Translations under genes and position numbers: made by a program
Part shown: piece by piece, positions 49,081-60,725 of the stretch
Layout of the letters: every line of letters begins with the position of its first letter
How positions within the stretch are numbered: the stretch's first letter is position 1
Source: Trichoplusia ni
Taxonomy: Eukaryota > Arthropoda > Insecta > Lepidoptera > Noctuidae
Length of the DNA stretch: 64,000 bases
Direction of reading: 5' to 3'
Assembly (NCBI RefSeq): GCF_003590095.1
Contig: NC_039499.1
Coordinates: 4,154,001-4,218,000, forward strand
The notes under the pieces: generated by a model
What the model saw: the letters and a program-made list of their open reading frames with translations, nothing else
Databases searched by the model: none
What the model was told of the DNA's origin: nothing

Positions 49081-49088
49081 AGTATTTG
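49081..49088. repeat. Right target-site duplication of the foldback element
   Basis: AGTATTTG directly after the right terminus ACGGACAT; identical to 47923-47930. The bases beyond each copy differ, so the duplication is 8 bp. Confidence 0.88.
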
Positions 49089-49464
49089 TTAGTTCATCTA
49101 ACAAAAATTATTTCCAGTTTTTCCGTTTCTACTCGTCACAGCCGAATTAAAATTCTTTAAGGTCTCTCCAAAAGTCAAGTATTAAGCTGAAACAAATGTT
49201 ACACGTGTAACTTTTTCGTGCGCTTAATCGTTTTACAGAAAGCATGGCGCAGGTAATAAACCCTATTATACAATTTTGTTTATGATATGTTAAAAAAGTG
49301 CTGTATCTGTTACAGAATTATTAGGTATTCACTTCACTTTTTCAGTTGTGCATTAACTACATTTTTTTTATAAACGTCTCTCGCAGTAAAGATCTTAATC
49401 GTTGTTTTGCGAAGGGTTTTGCTTAGATTCAAGTCATATAAACTAAGAGAGACTAAAACAAGCG

Positions 49465-49505
49465 TTCGTGGATCACACAAATGCTTGTCGTAGACAGGGT
49501 TTATT
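49465..49505 (-). repeat. Possible SINE tail fragment
   Basis: TCACACAAATGCTTGTCGTA resembles the CCACACAAATGCTTGTCCCA of the minus-strand SINE at 14650-14755. The tRNA-like head is not recognisable, so it is probably a truncated copy. Confidence 0.35.
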
Positions 49506-49844
49506 CTCGCAAATTGTTGTGAAAGCCTAACTAGTAATTAGTAAAAAATACTGACTAGTGACTAGCAACGTTATTACGATCACCTACCATAGGTCACATA
49601 CGCATTTCAATTTAAACGTTAGCCTCACCGAATTAGGTAAACGGAAGTCGTAAACCATTAAAATGTAGGACCAGAAACAAACTCAATAATTTCCTTTACT
49701 AGTACTTTTTAAGCGTTTTGTGGGTCAAGCATTGTGCGTTAACGTTTTTTTCCTTATCGCATATTTTACCCTTGAGCTAATTGGTAAATTTACCTGTAAT
49801 ACTTTCAAACAATACTGGTTCTACCACTGTTCTTTAAAGTATAA

Positions 49845-49918
49845 GTATTGTAGTCGAGGAAGCGAGATGGCACTCTACATGATGTAGTGGCCTCTCGCTC
49901 TTACAACTGTATTGGCCT
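49845..49918 (+). repeat. Dispersed hairpin-repeat copy
   Basis: GAGGAAGCGAGATGGCACTC faces GTAGTGGCCTCTCGCTCTTA around TACATGATGTA, followed by CAACTGTATTGGCC. It adjoins the stop codon of the terminal exon at 49918-50095 on the other strand, so it would lie in that gene's 3' untranslated region. Confidence 0.55.
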
Positions 49919-50095
49919 TACTTGGTGCCTTCATAGTAGAGGTAATAAGGCGTGTTTATGAAATCGATTGAATACAATGATTCGACTGTTTTACAAGAAT
50001 AATTAGAATAGCCTGCATTACGTTGCTTTGTTTTAATTAAGTCTTCAAGGCCTTTCACTACACCTTGTATCGGGTCTGGAGATTGTTGTGTTATT
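49918..50095 (-). CDS. Terminal coding exon of an unidentified minus-strand gene
   Basis: A strong acceptor (TTATATTTTTTTAG, ending at 50096) opens a frame of 58 residues. It runs from ITQQSPDPIQGVVKGLEDLI through KTKQRNAGYSNYSCKTVESL to a stop at 49918-49920. Composition, codon use and absence of low complexity look coding, unlike neighbouring frames. The first exon base completes a codon from an upstream exon, which I could not place between 50100 and 52700. I do not recognise the family. It could also be a decayed remnant. Confidence 0.5.
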
Positions 50096-50160
50096 CTAAA
50101 AAAATATAAGTACAATTTTATTTTAATGATGTAACAGTTTAATTTTTGCTAATTTCTCTT

Positions 50161-50198
50161 AGACTAGTCTTGGACACAACCGGAGTCCTTAATCATAA
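50161..50198 (-). repeat. Interspersed repeat fragment copy C
   Basis: On the minus strand, ATGATTAAGGACTCCGGTTG and TGTCCAAGACTAGTCT match the middle of copies A (29971-30062) and B (52000-52100). Confidence 0.55.
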
Positions 50199-50389
50199 AA
50201 TTTTAAAGCGGTGTTCATTAAAATACACTTATTCAATGAGAACGCTTATCGTTATTTTTTATTTAATTTAATAGTTAGTTAATTAACAAAAAACCCTCTC
50301 TCCTCTTTCTGTAATTATTTATGCAGCTTAAGTGCCCACATAAAAGTGAAAGATCCTCTGTATTTATTTACCGCTATCCTTCATAAATA

Positions 50390-50560
50390 ACAATTACGTT
50401 GCTTAGCAACCTAAGTTGTATCTCTCTATGTGTATTGGGCGTGAACATAGGCGGGCCTATATCTCCAACCAATCAGAGACCGGATGCCCAATATTATGAC
50501 AACGGTGTCACTCAGTGCCTATCACTTAAACCTCTAAACAAATCATGACTTTATACGTTA
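50390..50560. promoter_or_regulatory. Promoter-like segment with X-box palindrome
   Basis: GTTGCTTAGCAAC (50398-50410) is a perfect palindrome with a one-base centre and fits the RFX X-box pattern. Downstream are GGGCGTGAACATAGGCGGGC and CCAACCAATCAGAG, the latter a CCAAT element. RFX sites usually mark ciliary genes. No start codon with a matching exon was found next to it, so the target is unknown. Confidence 0.35.
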
Positions 50561-51999
50561 AAGAATAGAGTTGTTTTCAGGTTGTAGTGTGTAAAATAGT
50601 TGAGCTACCGTCATTGGCTATGGGGATTGGATTGATGTCACAATTACATAGAAAGTTAGGTAAATAAGTACCAATTATGGTAAAACAAATGAGGTAAGTT
50701 TATATTGATTTATGTAAGTCGTGCTTGTACAACTGACTTTAAGAATTCGTTACATACATTGTAAAGGCATATTACATAGTATTGAGGTCAAATATCTCGA
50801 GCTAGGGTCATTTACCCTACATGACCGCATATCGAATGGGACATTATAAATCAATGAATATTTGTATGAAATAGTACATGGATGTAATAGATTATTAAAG
50901 GTATGTAAAGGACAAGAATAAAGCCAACAATTTAGTATTTATTCCAATTTCAATCGCGGTTATTTTCTAAACAGAGTTCTTGACAAAAATACCTACACTT
51001 CAAGATTGTTAACCCTTATGTAGGACCTACCTACAGAACTGGAGTATAAACTCTTCGAATACAAAATTACATAAGTTATACATAACAACTTATTAACTAA
51101 AAAGTATGCATATGTAATAAGGAAATAATATAACCGACTGATGTCAGTGCGTGTTAACCTCAATAAAAATGTGTTATCGTCAAACAATCTACCAAGATAT
51201 GTATATTGTTTATTATTATTATTACTTAATAACATCTTATTTGCACTTCTATATCAAAAGTTTCAAAGTCACAGTTTCGTTTATTGTAATAAACAACAAA
51301 AAGTAATTTTGAATCAATTTCAAGTTATGATCGCTTGAGTAAGCAAATTGAATTGCTATAATAATTTTCTTGTATTAAAATGGAGTACGAAGACCAAGGA
51401 GGTTATGAAAAATACCACTTGTAAATAGTAGCGATAGAAACTTATACCTAGCAGAAGTAAAGAGAATAGAAAATCCGCACACAATGAAAATATCAGCAAA
51501 TAAAAGGAATGTATTTCTTTTATGCTATGATTTTATACAGTAGTGGCTTCTGTGCTACCTGTACCATTACCAAATCTTGGTGCGATAGGTCTATAAATGT
51601 TACGAAATTAGTGTAATCTTAAATTTTTTCAATAGTATTGTTTAAATTAAATCACTCAGGAAAACGGTTACGCCGATCTGCTACGTCGTAGACCAGCTAC
51701 TTGCTGTAGCCGCCTACGTGTCGTAGTAGCTTTAAGTAGGAGGAAATGCCTCAGATTACAGCTTTTTTGTGACAAACAGCTATAATAGAACCAGGTCAAG
51801 TACGGAGCGAGCATTTTAATCGTAATTAGACTTAACAAGCTCTTGTTTGTTCCTCAATAATGTGCATACGGATGAAAAAATAAGCATTTCTGAGGTGCCG
51901 ACACGACAGGACTTGCCACACATGGAGATTATGTACTAACAGCAAAATCAAAAAGTTTATTCTTTAACAATCAATCTTTTACAGTTCGAATCGTGATCC
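50561..51999. other. Intergenic sequence, no gene recognised
   Basis: AT-rich sequence without supported exons. A segment at 51670-51730 has several CTACG and CGTAG repeats (CTACGTCGTAG, CTACGTGTCGTAGTAG) that can fold on themselves; it may be part of an interspersed repeat. Confidence 0.45.
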
Positions 52000-52100
52000 C
52001 GTCGCGTTAGCTCATGATTAAGGATTCCGGATGGGTCCGAAACTATTCGGGCACCCCCGATAAATACGCGTGAGTAAACTGTTACATCATTTAATAAAGC
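52000..52100 (+). repeat. Interspersed repeat copy B (CGCGTTAGCTCA family)
   Basis: CGCGTTAGCTCATGATTAAG, then CCGGATGGGTCCGAAACTA, CGATAAATACGCGTGAGTAA and ACTGTTACATCATTTAA. This is the same order and near-identical sequence as copy A at 29971-30062. Confidence 0.65.
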
Positions 52101-53765
52101 CTTACGTAGAGACCATAGATATAATTCAACAAGTATATAAAATAAATATAGTATATAGATTAAGAGAATTGATAAAAAATAGTATTTTATTAGATGGTAC
52201 TCCATACCATCTAGAAAGTTACGCAAACGACAGTCACATCTATTTGTGAATATTTAAAAATAAAGGGTTACCCACACACAGCTTGTATATACAACCTACG
52301 AAGTTTTATACACCAAGCCTGTTACTCATACCATCATTCGTTAAATAACGACAACACATCTCCAATAGAAAAAAGTAATTAACTTAAATTAAAAGACTGA
52401 ATATATAAATATATTAATGAATACGAATAAAACTATTCCATTTGATGACTTTGTTTGCGAAACGTACAAAATAGTCGAATCACGCGAAATAGTAATATTT
52501 AACTTTCTATTGTTTATTTAAATTCAGTGAGCTTGCAAATGTCATAGAGTAAATGAACAAGAATTATAGTATTTATATAATAACACGTATATTACTAAAT
52601 TGTCGTGAAACTCCGACCTGATTAAGAAATAAAGGAAACCTTAGGTTTCGATTTGTCACCCTAAGCACTTTTAGAACTCTACAATCTTTATTGATAACGG
52701 AATGATAATAAATACATTATTTTGAAGCTTATATAAATAATAATAATAATAATAAATCGTTTATTTGCATTAAACATGGTATACAAAGGTGTTAAATAGG
52801 TATATAGTAGGTACAAGCATGTTTAGCTAAGATGAACATAGCACGCAAATTTTTTAGGAAACTAAACTATTTATACATTAACATTTGTAATCCATAAATT
52901 CTTTTAAACTATAAAAATTACAATCACTTAACCATTTATATAATGCAATCTTTAATAATCTTATATTTAATACTTTGAATTTACTTGGCATCTTGTTATA
53001 TATCCGCACACATGTTGCAAGACAATTTTTATTATATTTGGTCAGTCTTGGTAGATCACTCTGTGCTAATCTAAAAGGATCTCGTCTGTTGCGTGGACAT
53101 ATTTCATTTGCAGTTTTAAACAGCTGTATATGCTTAACTACGAATACGCATATTTCGTAAATGTAGATACACGGGAGCGGTAACAAGCCAAGTCTTTTAA
53201 ACAGTGGTCGACATGATTCGTCGGGTTTTAGTCCACAAATTGATCGTATGCACTTTTTTTGAGCAATGAATGCTCTGGTCATATCGGTGCTATTGCCCCA
53301 CATTATAACACCGTATCGTAATATCGATTCAACATAGGCGTGATATGATATAAAGGCAGTCTTCATATTGGTAACATTTTTAACTTGCTTGAGTGCGTAT
53401 ACGAATTTATTAATTTTAGTGCTAATATTATCTACATGTAATTTCCAATTAATATCTTTATCTATTATTATACCTAAGAACTTTGTATGCGTTACCTCAT
53501 TGAGTTTATTTATATTAAGTTTAATGTTATTTTTATTATTATTTGTATTATTGAATTGGATATAGACGGATTTGTTTAGGTTTATTTTTAAACGGTTAAC
53601 GTCAAGCCAATGTATTAATTTATTGATAGTATTATTAATTTCACGCTCATGATCTGTAATGGTATTTTGTTTTTTATCAGTTGCTACTACAATAGATATG
53701 TCATCAGCAAAGAGGATGCATTTGTGTTTGGTTATTTCTGTAATGTCATTTATGTATATAAGGAA

Positions 53766-54014
53766 CTAGCTGTTGCCCGCGACTTCGTCCACGTGGTTAG
53801 AATTTTCCCCGTTTTTTCCACATTTTCCATTGTATCTTCGCTCCTATTAGTCGCAACGTGATGTTATATAGCCTATAGCCTTCCTTGATATATGGTCTAT
53901 TTAACACAAAAAGAATTTTTCAAATCGAACCAGTAGTTCCTGAGATTAGCGCGTTCAAACAAACAAACAAACAAACAAACAAACAAACTCTTCAGCTTTA
54001 TATATTAGTATAGA
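53766..54014 (+). mobile_element. Short element inserted in the retrotransposon
   Basis: The insert begins CTAGCTGTTGCCCGCGACTT, contains a (CAAA)n array at 53956-53988, and ends CTTCAGCTTTATATATTAGT followed by ATAGA. I recognise this as a short interspersed repeat widespread in insects. It splits the reverse transcriptase between the LGPVL and YINDI motifs, so it arrived after the host element. Confidence 0.75.
53956..53988 (+). repeat. (CAAA)n microsatellite
   Basis: About eight tandem copies of AAAC near the 3' end of the element inserted in the retrotransposon. Confidence 0.85.
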
Positions 54015-56572
54015 TAATACTGGGCCAAGCACACTTCCTTGTGGCACGCCGTATTTATTATGTCTATATTCTGAACAGTAGGATGTCATGACTCTATTTT
54101 TGTTAATTTTATTGATACTAACGCATTGTTTCCTATTACTCAAATAGGACATAATCCACTGTAGAGCGGGTCCCCTTATTCCAATAGCTTCCAACTTTTC
54201 TAGCAATATGTCATGTGATACCAGGTCGAAGGCCTTTGATAAATCAAAAAATAGTCCAGTGGTCATTTGATTGTTGTTTACATTGGAAAGTATTGCTTTC
54301 ATAAGAGAGAATGTAGCTAAAGTTGTAGATTTACTTTTTTGGAATCCAAATTGTTCGTCACTTATAATTCTGAATTTATTGCAAAAATCAATCAGTCTTC
54401 TATACATACACCTTTCATAAATTTTAGATAAAATCGGTATTAAAGTTATTGGTCGATAATTATTTATATTATCCTTATCTCCCTTTTTGAACAATGGCTT
54501 TATTATGGACAACTTCAATTTCTCAGGAAAAATTCCATTTAAAAATGATATATTAATTAAGTGAGTTAAGATCTTACTTAGCTCGTTACAGCAGGTTTTT
54601 ATTATTTTAGTGCTAATTTCGTCATATCCCTCAGATCTGGTATTGCGTAAAGACATTATTTCTTGTAGCACCTCATTTTCTAGCAATGGCTTCAGAAACA
54701 TTGAGTTGTAATATTTATTTCTTCTAGAGTTTCGGTCAGCACTTTGTTGATTTGGAATAGAAGTTAAGTTAGTGTAATGATTATTGAACATAGAGGCTAT
54801 TTTCAAAGGGTCTGTAATAACTGTGTCCTTTAGCTTTATGCTTTCTATATTCTCTTTGGAATTAGTAGCGTTAATTTCATTTTTTATTACAGTCCATGTT
54901 GCTTTACATTTGTTATCATGTGCATTAATATATTTAATATTTATGTTCTTTTTTGAGCTATATACACATTTATTTAGTAGATAAGAATAATTTTTATATT
55001 TGGCTTTATTAGTTGAATTTTTATTTTTATAATACTGATAACGTAGTTTTCTTTTAGTTTACAACATTGTCTAAGACCTTTGCTTATCCATTTTTGTGCA
55101 TTTTTGTTATTAGTATTAACCTTAACTCTTACGTTTGGAAAACAAAGATTGTAAAATAAACACAACAAATCATGAAATTCATTAAATGCGGAATTTGAAT
55201 CGGTATTTAGATGAATATTAGCCCAAGTCAAGCTTTGCAAGCATTCCTTAAATTTTCGGATATTTCTATGCTGTAGTCTTTTTTGAAAATATAGTATGCT
55301 GCTAATTTTAACGGTTTATTTTTAGTAGGGAAGCTCAACATTTGTGCTGTATCATGATCTGAAAGATGTAGAGGTAGCACGGTTGAGGTGGCATTTGAGA
55401 TGTTGCTTAGGATATGGTCAATACAGGTCAATTTACGTGTTGGTACCTTAATGTGTATTGTCAAGTTATAATTATTTGCCAGGCTATGTAATTCATTAGT
55501 TATGTTGTTTTTTCTTAGAATATTTATATTGAAATCACCGGCTATTACTAAATTTAATTTAGATCTATATTTTCTCAGCAGATCATGTAAAAGACAATTT
55601 AGTTTTGTTAAAAACTGATTTGGATCTGATTGAGGTGTTCTATAAACAGATATAATTACTAATTTATTACAAACTATCTCTACACCGCAGGCTTCAAAAG
55701 TGTTTTGTATTGCATGACCTTTTACAAATGTTAACTCTTTATAATTCAAACCCTTTTTAATTAATATACAAGTACCACCTCTTTGTTTTTCTCTTGAGAA
55801 ATTAGAAGCCATTGTATAGTTATATATTTTGACGTAATTTTCGTTACCTTTTTTTATAAATGTTTCAGATAGACATATAACATCCGGATCATTATTTACT
55901 TCTTTTAATTCTTGAATCGTTATTTCTAATAGTTCTTTCTTTGATAGGATACTAGCAATATTTTGATGGAGTATTCTAAAATTTTGCTCCTTATTTACTT
56001 TGGGCTCGAAAAAATGATTTATTCTTGTTTATAACAGGAAAGTAATAGGGTATGGTCCCTTTTGGACTCTTTACTTCCAGTTGAGGGGTTATAGTTTCCA
56101 TGTGGCTATTTTTTTGAAGACGACTAAAGTAATAGGGAATTGTCCCTTTCCTAGGTTCCTTAAAACTAGTGTTTACATTAAGACTTGATTTGTTAGTCGC
56201 TAACCAGTTTCGAATTTCATTTATATATAAGGCTAAGCGTTCCGTCGTCAAAGGGCAAAAACTTAGACTGAGGCACAGCTGTCTGTTTGTTTGCGTGTGC
56301 GTCCGCTACCAGACTTTATTTCATAATTTTCAAAATCAAAAAGTTTCAAAATCAAAAGGTGTTATCAACTTTGAATTTACTTTAACTACGTATCATTTTC
56401 GTACGATTGTTCATAAAAGTAGAGATACTTACTGTTATGTTGTAATGTTTGTTGTAGTGTTGTACATACTTGTATTTTTTTTATTAGATGTGAGGACCCT
56501 TATCCCACCATAACGTTTAAACTAAACCGATTTTTATCCCACTAAAATGATTTTGATGTGAGGATTATTACC

Positions 56573-56870
56573 AGTGTCAGCGTAAGGGCCACTGACACCC
56601 CGGGCGAAAATATTGTGGCGCACACTTGAAGGAAGCAATATCAAGTGCTAGTTTTTTGCTGATCCCAAGTAAAATTATATTAAGAATTTCATCTTTCCTT
56701 TAGCGTTACGTTTGGCGGTGGAAGTATTCCACCTCTAGCGTAGAGCACAGTTCTGAGGGTTTGCGCCAGGAGAGGCAAGAGACTCCAACTTCAGACCTTG
56801 GCGCCCCCCAGAATTTGTCGCCCTGGGCCATCGCCCCCCCCCCTAACGCCGGCACTGATTATTACGTATT
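56573..56870 (+). repeat. GC-rich interspersed repeat
   Basis: GTGTCAG (56574-56580) and CTGACAC (56592-56598) form a small stem at the left edge. Further right, GGCGCCCCCCAGAATTTGTC, GCCCTGGGCCATCGCCCC and ACGCCGGCACTG are far more GC-rich than the surroundings and resemble a repeat I have seen in insect genomes. The class is uncertain. Confidence 0.45.
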
Positions 56871-56889
56871 TTTATCTTTATTTAACACA

Positions 56890-57033
56890 AAACGGCGACG
56901 AGGACGGCCTCGAATGAGATCGAACGACGAACTGGATGTGTACCACAAACAATGGATGGCAAAAGCAATAGACCGGATAGAGTGGAAGAATCTAAGGGAG
57001 GCCTTTGCCCTGCAGTGGGACAGTAACGGCTAA
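56890..57033 (+). pseudogene. C-terminal remnant of a non-LTR retrotransposon ORF
   Basis: The frame reads RRRGRPRMRSNDELDVYHKQ, then WMAKAIDRIEWKNLREAF and ALQWDSNG, with a stop. GRPRxRW/S..DL followed by W...A.DR..W..L.EA...QW is the conserved end of a widespread lepidopteran retrotransposon polyprotein. Only the last 48 or so codons remain, followed by an A-rich tail (57033-57041). The sequence before it belongs to a different repeat. Confidence 0.75.
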
Positions 57034-57041
57034 AAAAAAAG

Positions 57042-58860
57042 GTGGCGAGTAATTAAGTGCACCATTACTAACTTTCGTATTTTCGGTCAGATAGTGGTTT
57101 TTATAATAGTTTGAGTTATTTGCTCTTGTATTATTATTTAGACAAGAAGTAGGTTCACTTCATGACTTTACTCGTATGTTACATCTAAGACCTAGAAAAA
57201 AAATAATTAATCACTATACATACATATATAAGTATAGTACGAAAGTAATTACTAGCGCCAGGTAATTCAATGAACTAGAATAAACTAATTGCTTTCTTAG
57301 TAGGCAAACTAACACGTTATGTAAAAATATAATGTATGTATTTATATAAGTTTAGAAGCATATAGTTTTAAACCTACAGATATATGTATATAATTGTTTT
57401 TTAAATTCACTTGTCTTGCTAAAAGAGACAACTGGAACAAGATGAAGGAGGCCTGTATCTTTCTTAACAAATCAGATAAATGATAGAACAGAAGGTTATC
57501 AAAAAAGGTCAAATGCAAGTCGGACTCGCGACTCTTAAAAGAACTCGATCTTTGTTTTTTATTTTCAGTATTTTTTGTTACAGCGGCAACAAAAATAATG
57601 CATCTGTAAATATTTCAACTGTTTAACTATCACGCTTCATGAGATACAGCCTGTATCACATGAAGTAGATGTCAGCAGACGGACAAACAAACAGCAGTGC
57701 CTCAGTTTCGGTTTTGTTTACCTTTGGATATGGGATAAAAATAGAAGTCCTATATCAAGAAGCATGTATTACGGTGTTAAAGTTAAGGGTGATGATATAA
57801 TGTACTCACCAGTATTAATTAAATACATTTGTCAATCACTTTTCGAAAGTTACATAGATTGCACTTATTTTGATAGCATATTTATAACAAAGCCAAAAAA
57901 ATGAGCATTGCAATTAATTCTCCTTTAAAAGTATTATGATCGTGTGGTTATAACAGTGGCCCGTACTATTTTGGTTATAATAACAGATTTACCTATTTAT
58001 GGTTAAATATATTGCGTTGAAATTTGAATTTGAATCGTCTCAAGGTAGCACGCAAAAGGACTGTTATGTTGTATTCAGTAAAAAAAAATAACAAATCGCA
58101 TAAGTACACAAAATACAAGTGTCTTATCCTAAGATTGATTCAGGTCAGATATTATAATGTCGTTAGGTCATACATTAGGTTGTAGCTATTCGTTTCAGCT
58201 AAACTAGAGCAAAAAGTTTTAATCTAGAAAAATACAAAATTCGTGTGCTTAAAATCATAAATATAATTAATTATATAACGTAATTGGGTCTCACAAAAAC
58301 GCGAAACATTCCTCAAACTGAGAGAGGTGAAAATATAGTCTTAACCTACATAAAGACGTTGCTACAATATGCTACGTTGACCGGCGGCCGACTCGTGGGC
58401 GACAAGATGGAAAGACCACTTGCTTGGACTCGAAAGTTTTTATTAATGAATTCGAAAGAAACTTAAGACTATCTTATACCACCTTATGTACGTCCTGCCG
58501 CTAAAGAATTATGAGTACGTAATATCTTCAGATTACCTAGCTTCCAAATTAAACCTTTTCTATTTGTTATTACAAATAGCATATACCAAACAGCATTCAG
58601 GTAAAATATCAATAACTTTTTAGAAAATGATATAATTCTAAAAAGACTTTTAAGGAACCAATGTTTAAGTCAAATAGAAAGATAATGTATAAATTGACCG
58701 TTAAAAAATGTGTTATTAGGTATTAATTTCATGGCTTTCTCAAATTTTCCTGTCATGGCATATGTTTCTTATTTTTTTCCTACTAGGTTAATTGACTTAA
58801 TTCTATCGTGAGAAAACTTAGTTAAAAACCACGAAATGAGTGTCCTAAATTAAATATCGA
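57042..58860. other. Intergenic sequence, no gene recognised
   Basis: AT-rich, with no exon or named repeat supported. The only open frames are about 60 codons, without resemblance to known families. Confidence 0.5.
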
Positions 58861-58869
58861 TCAAGCGAT

Positions 58870-59251
58870 AAAGTGTTCCCACCATGCTGGCGCACACGGG
58901 TGCGCTGGCCGCTAGCCGACGGCGTTGCCGCCCATTCGAACAGCCGTCACTCGGTTCCGTTAACAAAACATAACCGGACGACTAGTGACTACCTACCACA
59001 TTCACAACAAAAACATTTTAACACCAAAGCTTTAAAACCTTCAATTAAAAAAAAAATACACCAACCAATTGATTAAGTGTTTAAAAAGTATCGTGAATAT
59101 TTTTACCTATTCTCATCTATTTAAAATAAGAATGTTTCACCCGGAAGATACGTATTAAGCTAAGGTTTAAAGCTCGCGCATTGTCATTAGAAATTTAAAT
59201 GAACATTTAATTGAGTGTTTGTCTGTGATTGTGTTTTGTTCTTAATTGATA
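58870..59251 (+). promoter_or_regulatory. GC-rich promoter-like segment and leader
   Basis: 58873-58975 is CpG-rich in an AT-rich context (GCGCACACGGGTGCGCTGGC, GACGGCGTTGCCGCCC). It lies about 280-380 bp upstream of the candidate start codon at 59252, so a promoter for that plus-strand gene is likely. Confidence 0.4.
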
Positions 59252-59284
59252 ATGGCGAGTGAAGAAGTCATGCCTGCTTCTGCG
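59252..59284 (+). CDS. Candidate first coding exon (11 codons)
   Basis: ATGGCGAGTGAAGAAGTC begins in AATAATGGCG, a good start context, and encodes MASEEVMPASA. It is followed by a consensus donor GTAAGA at 59285 in phase 0. The exon is short but has a promoter-like region upstream and a doublecortin-domain exon 2.3 kb downstream on the same strand. I could not find a phase-0 acceptor that links it directly to that exon, so it may be an alternative start, or belong to another gene. Confidence 0.4.
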
Positions 59285-60589
59285 GTAAGATAATTTAGAT
59301 GTTTGAAATATTTTATTGATTCTGCAGATATTCTTACTGAAGTAACTTTGCTTTAATGTGTGTTTAGATAGTTGTTCATTATTTCAGTATATAGTATTAG
59401 TTACCTGTTGATTAATGTTTTTAATAGAGGTGTCATCTAGTTAAATATAAATAGCATTTAGGAAGCCATGCGGCTAGTACACCAAATTGTGGTTAACAGT
59501 TTATTTGTAGCGTAAACATTCTTGTGTTCACTCAAGACTTTGGTTTCATATGACGTTTAAAATAAACCCTCTACGCGATGTAAAATAATTTATTTTTTAA
59601 TGTAGCTTATTTATTGGCAAGTGAGTTATGTTGGTACTATTTTAAGTCTTCAGAAATTATTAGCAATTAAAAACATTATGTAGTTATGTTGTATGTACTT
59701 TAAATCAATCTAGTGCATTTGAATATCAATGAAAAACAATTATCCATATTCTTTAAGTAAGTAAATATTACAAAACATTATTAGGTACAAATAGTTATCA
59801 CATTCCTTTGTTATAAAACATGGCTGCTACGATTTCTTTAGTTCAATTATCTCGCCGAGTTCCACGAACCTTGCGTTCTTTGAAGCCGAAGTCAAAGTCG
59901 CAATTAAGTTCATGATGCCATCATAACAACCATTATTGTGTGACTAACTTATTACTTTATAGACTGAATCATTTCACTACATTTGCAATACTACAGACCA
60001 AATAAAAAAAGGAAAGCCCTCTTTAAATGAAAAAAAGGGAATGGAATTGTAGATATGTACAGTTTGTAGAGTTCAAAGCTTTCGAAATCCTTAGTATTGA
60101 AAAGAAATCAGAAAAAAAGGTTGATTTAATTCCTTAAAACTAAAAATTGCTGAAAATGTGATTTACAAGACGCAACCTTTTTGTGAGTCTCTTTTGTCTA
60201 CGGTATTATGTTAAATCGTCTCGTCAGCAATAAATACGCTATATCGCTGTCAAAACATTTGCACAAAGACTGCGATATCGCAAAGTGATGGCTGTCGCAT
60301 GTTAAATACTTATGTGCATGCTCTATCTACATTGTTTTTGTGGTCTTTGTAGCTAACTTATTACTTTTTACAATGTGAATCATTCCGCAACTTATAACTT
60401 AAGCCGTGTTCGATCGTGCCTAGAGTTACTTAGTCACGCGGTAAGGGCTGACTCGTTAACCCTTATCTTAAGGAATATCTAACGATAGTTATACCTAGGT
60501 TAAACTTTAACAAATCATTAGTTGAGAACGGCTTTTGTGGTGCGGTTGTGAAATGATTTCGGTCTTGGAGTTGAATGTGAGTGTTGAAA

Positions 60590-60725
60590 ATATTTTATTT
60601 ATTTATTTAATTATGTACACACAAATTATTAAAAAATACCACAACACTACAAAATAAGATGTACAAAGGTGGTGCTTAAGTATTTCTTAAGAAATCTCTA
60701 CCAGCAGACCCGCTATAGGAAGAGT
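60590..60725 (+). repeat. LINE 3'-end fragment
   Basis: TTATTTATTTAATTATGTAC, then ACAAAGGTGGTGCTTAAG and AAGAAATCTCTACCAGCAGA. This follows the order of a lepidopteran LINE 3' region that I recognise by AAAGGCGGACTTAATGCC and TCTCTACCAGTCAACC. Confidence 0.5.

Larger units (their letters stand above)
52735..56260 (-). mobile_element. Non-LTR retrotransposon, nearly full second ORF
   Basis: Read on the minus strand, an APE-type endonuclease (about 55990-55290) contains LHQNI, CLSET, IAGDFNINIL and SDHD. A reverse transcriptase (about 54800-53380) follows with FKKGDKDNINNYRPITL, FFDLSKAFD, GVPQGSVLGP and, past an insertion, the active-site FADD. The C-terminal region ends at 52878 (YVESILRYGVIMWGNS, ending FMDYKC). 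The 3' UTR runs into a (TTA)n tail at 52735-52752. The layout suits the CR1/Jockey group. The frame is disrupted by small indels near 55240, near 55050 and near 55980, and by a 249-bp insertion at 53766-54014. Otherwise it is little decayed. The 5' limit is uncertain and ORF1 is not seen. Confidence 0.88.

Noticed and set aside
56761..57033. 90-codon plus-strand protein
   Set aside because: It is a chimera of a GC-rich repeat and a retrotransposon C-terminus; only the latter part is coding-derived.
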